From NCBI GenBank assembly GCA_910584915.1, contig CAJUDM010000004.1, forward strand, positions 1 through 64,000: 64,000 bases of DNA, written 5' to 3'. This document shows positions 50,882-58,801 of this stretch, one piece after another; position 1 is the stretch's first letter, and every line of letters begins with the position of its first letter. The DNA comes from an uncultured Lachnospiraceae bacterium. GTDB taxonomy: Bacteria > Bacillota > Clostridia > Lachnospirales > Lachnospiraceae. The position numbers and the translations under genes were made by a program. The notes below the pieces were generated by a model, which ran no database searches, was not told the origin of the DNA, and was given only the letters and a program-made list of their open reading frames with translations.

Positions 50882-51448
50882 ATGAGATCCGATCTAAAAA
50901 AAATTTTGCATGGCCATCGAATTGTTGCCGCACTGTGCAATGAGGATGAGCTGGATGACCTGTGCCTGTCCAACGTAAAGATAGCTTTTATCTTATGCGG
51001 CGATTTTAAGACTCTTCCGGACATCGTGTCAAGGATAAAAAAAGCTCATATTATTTCGTTTGTCTATATTGATTTTATCGATGGGCTTTCCACCAAGGAG
51101 GCGGCTGTCGATTTTGTGAAATATTATACCTGTGCGGACGGGATCGTCACAACAAAATCCAACCAGGTGAAAAGAGCGCATGTTTTGGGGCTTATGGCAG
51201 TACAGCGGTATTTTGTTTTTGACACGATCGCCATGTACAATATCAAAAAGCAGATGGCGCTTTCCAATGCGGATGCTGTGGAAGTTCTTCCGGGTGTCAT
51301 CAGCCATGTCAACGGGTATCTTTCTTCCAACGGACAGGATCCGTTGATCGTGGGAGGCTTTATTAACAGTCAGGATGATATTGAGAATGCATTTAAAAGC
51401 GGTGCTCTCGCCATAACTACGTCCATACCGGGACTTTGGTATTTGTAA
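50882..51448 (+). CDS. glpP: Glycerol-3-phosphate-responsive antiterminator GlpP
   Basis: This 188-residue TIM-barrel-like RNA-binding antiterminator has VAALCNEDELDDLC, IAFILCGDFKTLPDIVSRIK, FVYIDFIDGLSTKEAAVDFVKYYTCADGIVTTK, VEVLPGVISHV and the end VGGFINSQDDIENAFKSGALAITTS. In Bacillus, GlpP with glycerol-3-phosphate lets RNA polymerase read through leader terminators of glp operons. No glp gene lies in this window. The ribosome binding site is AAAGAGG. Confidence 0.9.
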   Translation: MRSDLKKILHGHRIVAALCNEDELDDLCLSNVKIAFILCGDFKTLPDIVSRIKKAHIISFVYIDFIDGLSTKEAAVDFVKYYTCADGIVTTKSNQVKRAHVLGLMAVQRYFVFDTIAMYNIKKQMALSNADAVEVLPGVISHVNGYLSSNGQDPLIVGGFINSQDDIENAFKSGALAITTSIPGLWYL

Positions 51449-51661
51449 AAAATGATGATAAGACCGGGGAGCCTATAACCAATAAGGTTTACAGGAGAAC
51501 TGGAGGATGATATTTATTATCCGACAAAAACAGCGATAGACCGGCACGGCATTGATCGTTCGAGAATGAATGTCGTGCCGGCGCCTGCGTGTGAAGCGTA
51601 TGGCATATGGCAAGAAAGGACGGCAAAACTGCTCTGCAAGAGGTGGTTTTGCCGTCTTTTT
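51449..51661 (+). other. Intergenic region with a possible LMW phosphatase remnant and terminator
   Basis: The stretch beginning near 51495 can be read as TGELEDDIYYPTKTAIDRHG, reminiscent of the middle of low-molecular-weight tyrosine phosphatases, but with no start, no P-loop and an unrelated continuation. CCGGCACG.CATT and AATG.CGTGCCGG (about 51551-51593) form a long hairpin. A strong terminator ends the stretch. Confidence 0.3.
51619..51661 (+). terminator. Strong intrinsic terminator
   Basis: GACGGCAAAAC (51619-51629) pairs with GTTTTGCCGTC (51646-51656), followed by TTTTT. Confidence 0.9.
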
Positions 51662-51689
51662 CCATGCAGAGAATTTGATGTGAAATTTA

Positions 51690-51718
51690 TTGAGTTTTCC
51701 CATATCTCATGGTATGCT
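51690..51718 (+). promoter_or_regulatory. Promoter of the first AraC-type regulator
   Basis: TTGAGT (51690-51695) and TATGCT (51713-51718) are spaced by 17 bp. A GTATA/TATAC inverted repeat lies just downstream. Confidence 0.5.
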
Positions 51719-51767
51719 ATGCAAAAGGTATAAACTGTATACGGGCTGAGGAGAAAAAGGGGAACGG

Positions 51768-52700
51768 ATGGACAGAATATATGAACAGATGGAATATGAC
51801 GGGATCAGGCCGAGGGAGGCGTATACTGCTGACGGGACATTCATTGAGATGAATGAGGAGAATGTCTATGTGACGCACACTTCCAACTCGGATTTTGAAG
51901 TGATCAATCAGAGGCATACGTCCGTGGAACTTCTCTTCTGTGAGGAGGGGGAGGCGGACTACAAGATCAACGAGGAGATATATTCGGTAGGCAAAAATGA
52001 TATTCTGATCATCGGGGCGATGGACTTTCATTTTCGCAAGGTCACAAAGGTGCCGTTTAACCGGTATGGGCTGACAATGCTGCCGACCTATATGAGGACG
52101 ATCCCTGCGGTCAACGATTACCTCAGTATCTATGAGACGCCGAGCCCGGAGAACAGCATGCTGCTTAAAGGACTTTCCGACAGAGAGTTTGCGGAATACG
52201 TCCATGTTCTGAGGCATCTGAGGGAGGAGACGCGGAACGCGAAGGCGGACAGCGCGGAGATCGTGGCGGCATATATCCATATTCTGACTTTGATGTTGAA
52301 AAGGAGGCTGCATCTTCAGAATACAAAGATCAGCCATTCACCGCTCCATCAGACTATGTTGCAGATCAAGAGCTATATTGACCTGAATTATAAGGAGGAC
52401 CTGAGCCTGGAAAAACTGGGGGAGCTTTTCTATTTCCAGCCCGGTACGATCAGTAAATATTTTAAACTGGAGTTCAATACCAATATCAAAAAGTATATCA
52501 ATACGGTGAGAGTGTCAAACGCTGTGAGGCTGCTGGAGAAGTCTAACATCAGCATAGAGGCGCTGGCGGCGGAAGTGGGATATACCAGTGTGAATACGTT
52601 CCTCAGACAGTTTAATGAAATGATGCAGATATCACCCCTGCAGTACAGGAAAAAGCACCTGGCGTATCTGAAGAAACGCCATACGATCAACTTGTCCTGA
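51768..52700 (+). CDS. AraC-family transcriptional regulator (copy 1)
   Basis: This 310-residue regulator has an N-terminal cupin-type sensing domain (residues about 40-130, with a HT..VELLFCEEGEADYKIN strand pattern) and a C-terminal double helix-turn-helix (about 205-300, ending SIEALAAEVGYTSVNTFLRQFNEMMQISPLQYRKK). Copy 2 follows 13 bp downstream and is very similar over its whole length. It probably regulates the sugar importer operon starting at 54030 or the one before it, by proximity only. Confidence 0.92.
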   Translation: MDRIYEQMEYDGIRPREAYTADGTFIEMNEENVYVTHTSNSDFEVINQRHTSVELLFCEEGEADYKINEEIYSVGKNDILIIGAMDFHFRKVTKVPFNRYGLTMLPTYMRTIPAVNDYLSIYETPSPENSMLLKGLSDREFAEYVHVLRHLREETRNAKADSAEIVAAYIHILTLMLKRRLHLQNTKISHSPLHQTMLQIKSYIDLNYKEDLSLEKLGELFYFQPGTISKYFKLEFNTNIKKYINTVRVSNAVRLLEKSNISIEALAAEVGYTSVNTFLRQFNEMMQISPLQYRKKHLAYLKKRHTINLS

Positions 52701-52713
52701 GGAGGGGACGCGG

Positions 52714-53649
52714 ATGGACAGCATGTATGAGCAGATAGAGTATGACGGCAAAAGGCCTAGAGAAGCATATACCGCGGACGGGGCGGCTTTTAAGGAAATG
52801 AATGAGGAGAACGTCTATGTGACGCACACTTCCGATTCGGGATCAGGGATCATCAATCACAGGCATAATTCGATCGAGATCCTTTTTGGCGAGGAGGGGG
52901 AGGCGGAATATAAGATAAACGGGGATGTTTATACTGTCGGCAGGAATGATATCCTGATCATCGGAGCAATGGATTTTCACTTTGCGAGGCTGACGAAGGT
53001 GCCGTTTAACCGATATGGACTGACGATACTGCCGGTCTATATGAGGACGATCCCTGCCATAAACGAGTACCTTGATATTTATAAGACATTGAGCCCCGGG
53101 GACAGCGTGCTGTTAAAGGGGCTTTCAGACAGAGAATTTGCCGAGTACATCCATATTCTGAGACATCTGCATGAGGAGACGAGAACTCCCAGGGAGGACA
53201 GTGCGGAAATGGTGTCTGTGTATATCCATGCATTGACGTTAATGCTGAAAAGAAAACTGCATTTTCAAAATCCTGAAACAGCATATTCGCCCCTGCATCA
53301 GACCATGCAGCAGATCAAAAGCTATATCGACCTGAATTACAGGGAGGAGATCAATCTGGAAAAACTGGGGGAACTGTTTTACTTTCAACCGGGAACGATC
53401 AGCAAATATTTCAAGATGGAGTGCGGTATTAATATTAAAAAATATATTAATACGGTCAGGATCTCAAATGCCCTGGGACTTCTGGAAAAGTCTGATATCA
53501 GTATAGAGGCTGTGGCAGCGGAAGTGGGCTATTCAAATGTCAACACATTTTTGCGCCAGTTTAATGAGATGATGCAGATATCACCTCTGCAGTATCGGAA
53601 AAAGCACCGTGCATATCTGAAAAAGCACTATACGATCGATCTGTTTTAA
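52714..53649 (+). CDS. AraC-family transcriptional regulator (copy 2)
   Basis: This 311-residue paralogue of the preceding gene shares by eye about three quarters of residues in both the cupin-type sensor and the HTH domain. The recognition regions are almost the same (EAVAAEVGYSNVNTFLRQFNEMM). This points to tandem duplication followed by divergence mostly in the sensor half. AGGAGGGG precedes the ATG. It is translated from the same transcript. Confidence 0.92.
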   Translation: MDSMYEQIEYDGKRPREAYTADGAAFKEMNEENVYVTHTSDSGSGIINHRHNSIEILFGEEGEAEYKINGDVYTVGRNDILIIGAMDFHFARLTKVPFNRYGLTILPVYMRTIPAINEYLDIYKTLSPGDSVLLKGLSDREFAEYIHILRHLHEETRTPREDSAEMVSVYIHALTLMLKRKLHFQNPETAYSPLHQTMQQIKSYIDLNYREEINLEKLGELFYFQPGTISKYFKMECGINIKKYINTVRISNALGLLEKSDISIEAVAAEVGYSNVNTFLRQFNEMMQISPLQYRKKHRAYLKKHYTIDLF

Positions 53650-54029
53650 ATGTTTCAGTGATTTTTTGAGATTTGTACAGTTGTTTAAAATGCCATTTGA
53701 AAACCACCATTTTGGAAATAAGTGGTGGTTTTTAGTCTTTCGTACAAAAAATGATGATTTTTAAGATAAATTCGGTGACATTTGACTTTTGAAATGTGCT
53801 ATTTTGTTAATATGTTAGGAAGAAACGCAAAATATACCGGTATAATTCCATTTTGAATTGTGCACGATTTGAGATGGAGGCAGTTTGACTTAACGACAAC
53901 AATAAACTGACGGGCAATAAGATTTTCTCCATAACGCTGACTTACGGGCATTGTTGCTTCAGGCGATATGGAACATTTCATCGCTCGTGAGTAAAAAACA
54001 GATAATCCAAACGAATAGGGAGGAATCAT
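53650..54029 (+). promoter_or_regulatory. Intergenic region: terminator and long leader of the second CUT1 operon
   Basis: After the araC terminator (53700-53733), TTGACT near 53782 offers a -35 box with only a weak -10 match 17 bp downstream (TGTTAA). TATACCGGTATA (53833-53844) is a perfect 12-bp palindrome that runs into a TATAAT (53841-53846). The remaining 180 nt up to the AGGGAGG ribosome binding site contain no gene. Confidence 0.4.
53700..53733 (+). terminator. Intrinsic terminator after the AraC genes
   Basis: AAAACCACCA (53700-53709) pairs with TGGTGGTTTT (53723-53732), continuing into a T run. Confidence 0.85.
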
Positions 54030-55412
54030 ATGTCTAAGAAAATTTTAGCGGTTATTTTGTCACTGACAATGGTGGCAGGAACTTTGATAGGCTGTGGAAA
54101 CAGTTCCGCAGATACACCAGATGCGGCAGATGCTCCGGCGCAGGAGGAAAGTGCGGAGGCGGCAGATGCGGAAGAGAGTTCCGGGGGGGCAGAGACAGAC
54201 GGTGAGAAGGTTACTGTTACCGTTTTATGCGCATACGCAAGTGAAGATCCTCACGGACAGTATATCTATGAGTACGCTGAGAAATTTATGGAGCAGAATC
54301 CCAATATCACAGTGGAAGTGACAGCGATCAGCAGTAACGATATCTACACAAAGCTCGCCGCGATGGCGACATCGCCGGATGATCTGCCGACACTGTTTTT
54401 TACAAGTGTTGACCAGGCTCCCAGCCTGTTTGACCTGGGGCTGATGGAAGACCTGAAGGGGCAGCTTGACGATGAAACACTGAATTCTTTTGCGAATGGT
54501 ATTATTGAAGCATGTACATTGGATGATCAGATGGCATTCTACCCTATCGATGTGCAGCCCAGCGCAGTCATCTACAGAAAAGACAGATTTGACGAAGCAG
54601 GACTTTCTGTTCCCAAGACATGGGACGAATTTCTTGAGTGCGCGAAAGCGCTGACAGTGGACTCTGACGGCGACGGTGAGATCGATCAGTGGGGATTCTC
54701 CATGGTCGGTTCCAACAACTCTTCCGGGCAGAGCCGTTTCCAGAGTTACTTATGGAGCCAGGGCTTTACGCTGGTTGACGATTCCACAGGCGAGTGGACG
54801 ACAGATATCGGTTCCGACGGATTTCTGGACGCATTCACCTTCTGGACAAATATGAACAATGTCGACGGCGTGGTTCCGACGGGTATCACTGAGGTTGACT
54901 ATGCGACTGCGGCAAACTACTTTGCCATGGGTTACACAAGCATGATCCTCTCCGGCAGCAACGCTCTCGGTGTGGCTTACGCGAACAACCCGGATCTCGA
55001 AGGAAAACTCGGTTCCTTCCCGATTCCCGGCGACCATCCCGGCACAATGCTCAACGCGGAAGGATATGCGCTCTGTAGTATGGCGGGTGACGCGGAGAAG
55101 GCGGCTGCAGTGGAATTTTTAAAATTTTTCAGTGTCAATGATCCGGAATATAAATTCTGGCAGTCCAGCGGAAAGATTCCTTCAACAGTTGAAGGGCAGA
55201 AGGTAGAATATATTACCGGCGATGACTATGCAGGCTACCTCAGTACGATCGATGCGGGATGCATTGATGTGATCAATTTCCCCGGCATGAGCGCTTTAAA
55301 GAGCGTGCTCGGCGATGCGTACTCTGCAGTATTCAGCGGAGATAAGACCAACGAGCAGGCAGTGGACGATCTTGTGAAAGAGATGGAGACATTGCTGGAA
55401 GAATACAACTAA
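54030..55412 (+). CDS. Extracellular solute-binding lipoprotein (CUT1 sugar-type)
   Basis: This 460-residue family 1 binding protein has a lipobox LIGC (C22) after a signal peptide, a Glu/Ala/Ser linker, and motifs such as KFMEQNPNITVEV and YPIDVQPSAVIYRKDRFDEAGLSVPKTWDEF. It begins an operon with two permeases and four catabolic enzymes. GGGAGG precedes the ATG. Confidence 0.92.
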   Translation: MSKKILAVILSLTMVAGTLIGCGNSSADTPDAADAPAQEESAEAADAEESSGGAETDGEKVTVTVLCAYASEDPHGQYIYEYAEKFMEQNPNITVEVTAISSNDIYTKLAAMATSPDDLPTLFFTSVDQAPSLFDLGLMEDLKGQLDDETLNSFANGIIEACTLDDQMAFYPIDVQPSAVIYRKDRFDEAGLSVPKTWDEFLECAKALTVDSDGDGEIDQWGFSMVGSNNSSGQSRFQSYLWSQGFTLVDDSTGEWTTDIGSDGFLDAFTFWTNMNNVDGVVPTGITEVDYATAANYFAMGYTSMILSGSNALGVAYANNPDLEGKLGSFPIPGDHPGTMLNAEGYALCSMAGDAEKAAAVEFLKFFSVNDPEYKFWQSSGKIPSTVEGQKVEYITGDDYAGYLSTIDAGCIDVINFPGMSALKSVLGDAYSAVFSGDKTNEQAVDDLVKEMETLLEEYN

Positions 55413-55623
55413 ACACCGTTCCTGCAGTTTTATATCCGGGAGTAATGAGGAAAACAGACATGTCTATATGGTTATTTGACTGACAGGAATAAAACAGACG
55501 ACAGAACAAGTGGGGAGTTTTCCTCACTTGTTTTGCCAAAAGGGTTGGTTATCGCCCGGCGCAGGATTGACCGCAAAGCGTATGATGACTGTCGGGTGCA
55601 GGCTTATGAAAGAAGGAAGTGAA

Positions 55624-56523
55624 ATGAAAAATATAGCAAAAAAACAGACAAAGAAAGGTAAAGTGGAAAAAAGACAGTCCGTGGGATACGCTTTTATCGG
55701 GCCGGCTGCGTTTGCCATGATCGCCATGATCATTTACCCGATGGCATACGGGCTGTATATCAGCTTTTTCAATACAAACCTTGTCACAAAATGGAAATTT
55801 GTGGGACTCAGGTATTATATTCAGGCGTTTACAAATTCGGAATTTTATTCTTCCGTCCTTCTGACGTTCAAGTTTATGATCCTTGTTGTGATAGGACATT
55901 TCCTGCTTGGATTTATCCTGGCTTCACTTTTGAATACGGAATTTAAGGGAAGAACGATCTTCAGGGTGATCTTTATGCTTCCCTGGCTGTTTCCCGAGAG
56001 CGTGATCGCACTGCTCTTTACATGGATACTCAACCCGATGTACGGCGTATTAAATGCTATCTTAAAGTCGCTTGGGCTGATAAGCAGCAATATGTCCTGG
56101 CTCAGTTCGGGAAGTCTGGCATTTCCGACGATCGTGTTTGTCTGTATCTGGAAGGGCTACCCGCTTGTTATGACAATGATCTTATCCGGTCTGCAGAGCG
56201 TTTCAAAGGATCTGTATGAGGCGGCTATGATCGACGGCGCGACAAAATGGAAACAGTTTTTACATGTGACAGTACCGGGGCTGCGTCCGGTTCTGACAAC
56301 AACGCTGATACTGGACAGTGTGTGGTGGTTTAAACAGTATACGCTCGTTTATACCATGACCGGAGGCGGACCGGGCAAGGCGACGGACCTGGTGAGCCTG
56401 AGTATCTACGGTACGGCGTTCAACGATCTGCAGTTCGGCAAGGCTTCCGCCTGGGGCATCATTGTCTTTGCGATATGCTACCTGATCAGCAAGATTTACA
56501 GACTTATATTGAAGGAGGAATAG
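55624..56523 (+). CDS. CUT1 ABC importer permease (MalF/UgpA-like)
   Basis: This 299-residue permease has six transmembrane helices and the EAA loop EAAMIDGATKWKQFLHVTVP. ATG 55624 is chosen because GAAGGAAG lies just upstream and the basic N-terminus MKNIAKKQTKKGK is typical; the frame is open to 55510 without family sequence. Confidence 0.9.
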   Translation: MKNIAKKQTKKGKVEKRQSVGYAFIGPAAFAMIAMIIYPMAYGLYISFFNTNLVTKWKFVGLRYYIQAFTNSEFYSSVLLTFKFMILVVIGHFLLGFILASLLNTEFKGRTIFRVIFMLPWLFPESVIALLFTWILNPMYGVLNAILKSLGLISSNMSWLSSGSLAFPTIVFVCIWKGYPLVMTMILSGLQSVSKDLYEAAMIDGATKWKQFLHVTVPGLRPVLTTTLILDSVWWFKQYTLVYTMTGGGPGKATDLVSLSIYGTAFNDLQFGKASAWGIIVFAICYLISKIYRLILKEE

Positions 56524-56529
56524 ACAGAT

Positions 56530-57363
56530 ATGAAATCGAAAAAGAAACTGATGTCGGCGGGAAGATATCTGATTTTGATAATGCTTTCACTGTTTATCAT
56601 CGTCCCTGTGCTATGGATGGTCTCCACGGCGTTCAAGGGTGAGGCACAGACCTACTCGCCAACGCCGGTCTGGATCCCGAGCCCCATATCGCTTAATTCC
56701 TTTAAGAAATTTTTCGGGTTATACAGTTTTGGAAAGATGACAAGAAATTCTCTTGTCACCTGCCTGGGTTCCATGGTGATCTGTACAGCCTGCGCATGCT
56801 TTTCCGGCTATGGCGTCACAAGGTTTCAGTTCAGGGGAAGAAAACAGTTTATGGCGTTTCTGCTCGTAACTCAGACATTTCCGAGCGTTATGCTGGTGGT
56901 TCCTTTTTATGCGGTGCTCAGTACCTATCATCTGACCAATTCACTGCTCGGGCTTACGATCGTATATGCGGCGACCAATATCGCGTTCAGCACCTGGATG
57001 ATGACTTCCTACTTTGAGACGATCCCGGTGGAACTGGACGAAGCGGCGAGGGTGGACGGAGCAAACAGCTTTACGATCTTCTGGCGGATCGTGCTGCCGC
57101 TCACGGTACCCGGCATTGCGGCGGTCGCCATATTTGTGCTGATCAACGGCTGGAATGAATATATGTATTCATCGATCCTGATCTCCAAGGACGCGTTGAA
57201 GACACTGACGGTGGGGATCGTCTCCTTAAATACACAGAACCAGGTACACTGGAATGACATGATGGCGGCGTCCACGATGTCCTGTCTGCCGCTTATTATC
57301 CTGTTCCTCTGCTTCCAGAGGTATTTTATCGCAGGTATGACCAGCGGGGCAGTGAAAAATTAA
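56530..57363 (+). CDS. CUT1 ABC importer permease (MalG-like)
   Basis: This 277-residue permease has six transmembrane helices and the EAA loop EAARVDGANSFTIFWRIVLP, ending in AGMTSGAVKN. It lies 6 bp after its partner. There is again no ATPase gene in the operon. Confidence 0.92.
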   Translation: MKSKKKLMSAGRYLILIMLSLFIIVPVLWMVSTAFKGEAQTYSPTPVWIPSPISLNSFKKFFGLYSFGKMTRNSLVTCLGSMVICTACACFSGYGVTRFQFRGRKQFMAFLLVTQTFPSVMLVVPFYAVLSTYHLTNSLLGLTIVYAATNIAFSTWMMTSYFETIPVELDEAARVDGANSFTIFWRIVLPLTVPGIAAVAIFVLINGWNEYMYSSILISKDALKTLTVGIVSLNTQNQVHWNDMMAASTMSCLPLIILFLCFQRYFIAGMTSGAVKN

Positions 57364-57400
57364 ACTGGATATAAAACAGTAACCGAAAAGAGGATAGATC

Positions 57401-58618
57401 ATGAAAAACATTACAATCAGAGACATTAAAACGATTATAACGGCGCCCCACGGTATCAATCTGGTGGTGGTAAAGGTCGAGACATCGGAGCCTGAGCTGT
57501 ACGGGCTCGGCTGCGCGACATTCACATGGCGCTATAAGGCGGTCATTCCGGCGATCCAGGAATATCTCCGTCCGATGCTGGTCGGCAGATCCGTGTACAA
57601 TACGGAGGATATCTGGCAGACGGCGATGGGGAGTTCCTACTGGAGAAACGGGCCGGTCCTTAACAATGCGATCTCCGGTGTGGATGAGGCGCTCTGGGAT
57701 ATCAAGGGAAAGATAGCGGGACTGCCGCTGTATGAACTGTTCGGCGGAAAGTGCAGGGAAGGCGTTGCGGTCTACAAACATGCGGACGGCAATTCGATAG
57801 AGGAAGTGGAGGAAAATCTGCGCGCGCTGCTGGAGCAGGGATATCACTATATCAGATGCCAGATGGGTACCTACGGCGGAACGATGAACGGCGCGCCCCA
57901 GGCGCTGCACAAGCCGGAGAATGCGCCGGGCGGTATGTACTACAGTCCGAAACGCTATATGCAGAGCACGGTAAAACTGTTTGAAAAAGTCCGGAGCGAT
58001 ATCGGCTGGGATGTGGAACTTCTGCACGATATCCATGAGAGGCTTACGCCGATCGATACGTTAGATCTGGTCAAAGAGTTTGAACAGTTTAAGATGTTCT
58101 ATGTGGAGGATGCGCTGAGGCCGGATCAGGTAGGGTATTTTGAGAAACTTCGGAATCAGACGGCGACTCCTCTGGCAATGGGCGAACTCTTTACCAATTC
58201 TCTGGAGTGGAAGACGATCATCCAGAATCAGTGGATCGATTTCATCCGGGTACATATCAGCGATATCGGAGGGCTGACGCCGGCGAGAAAGCTTGCGGCA
58301 TTCAGCGAGGCTTATCAGGTGAGGACGGCATGGCACGGACCGAACGATCTCTCGCCTATCGGCATGACGGCGCAGATGCATCTGGATCTGTCCTCGCCCA
58401 ATTTCGGTATACAGGAATTTGCGGGATTCAATGAGGCGGAAGAAGAAGTATTCCCAGGATGTCCTCAGGTCAGGGATGGCTATGCATACCTGAATGAAAA
58501 ACCCGGTATCGGTGTGGACTTTGACGAGGAGAAGGCGAAAAAATATCCGGCTGTTGATACGATGGATTTCAGCTGGCTCTACAGCAGGCTGGAGGATGGG
58601 ACGGCGGTGAGGCCGTAA
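57401..58618 (+). CDS. Enolase-superfamily sugar-acid dehydratase (ManD/RspA family)
   Basis: This 405-residue enzyme of the D-mannonate dehydratase subgroup has the metal ligands D210, E236 and E262 and the acid/base residues H212 (HDIHER) and H312 (WHGPNDLSPIG), at the same numbers as in characterised ManD proteins. Such enzymes dehydrate D-mannonate and/or D-gluconate to 2-keto-3-deoxygluconate, though several members have very low activity. It follows the importer by 37 bp, suggesting that the imported sugar acid or a product is the substrate. AAGAGG precedes the ATG. Confidence 0.88.
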   Translation: MKNITIRDIKTIITAPHGINLVVVKVETSEPELYGLGCATFTWRYKAVIPAIQEYLRPMLVGRSVYNTEDIWQTAMGSSYWRNGPVLNNAISGVDEALWDIKGKIAGLPLYELFGGKCREGVAVYKHADGNSIEEVEENLRALLEQGYHYIRCQMGTYGGTMNGAPQALHKPENAPGGMYYSPKRYMQSTVKLFEKVRSDIGWDVELLHDIHERLTPIDTLDLVKEFEQFKMFYVEDALRPDQVGYFEKLRNQTATPLAMGELFTNSLEWKTIIQNQWIDFIRVHISDIGGLTPARKLAAFSEAYQVRTAWHGPNDLSPIGMTAQMHLDLSSPNFGIQEFAGFNEAEEEVFPGCPQVRDGYAYLNEKPGIGVDFDEEKAKKYPAVDTMDFSWLYSRLEDGTAVRP

Positions 58619-58645
58619 TAATTTAAAGGTTATTGATTGCCGGAC

Positions 58646-58677
58646 GCCGGGATGGAAATAAAGTTCTCCATCCCGGC
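58646..58677 (+). terminator. Strong hairpin after the dehydratase gene
   Basis: GCCGGGATGGA (58646-58656) pairs perfectly with TCCATCCCGGC (58667-58677). There is no T run directly after it, so it may be an mRNA-stabilising hairpin that separates two parts of the operon. Confidence 0.5.
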
Positions 58678-58801
58678 TGGTGTTCTATTAACATGTGATT
58701 GATTGTGTAAAACAAAACGGAGATGAATTTTCCTGAAGAAGCTGGAAGGAAGGAGAAAATCCAACTATTATATCAATAGATCATTGGATTGCATTTGTTG
58801 T

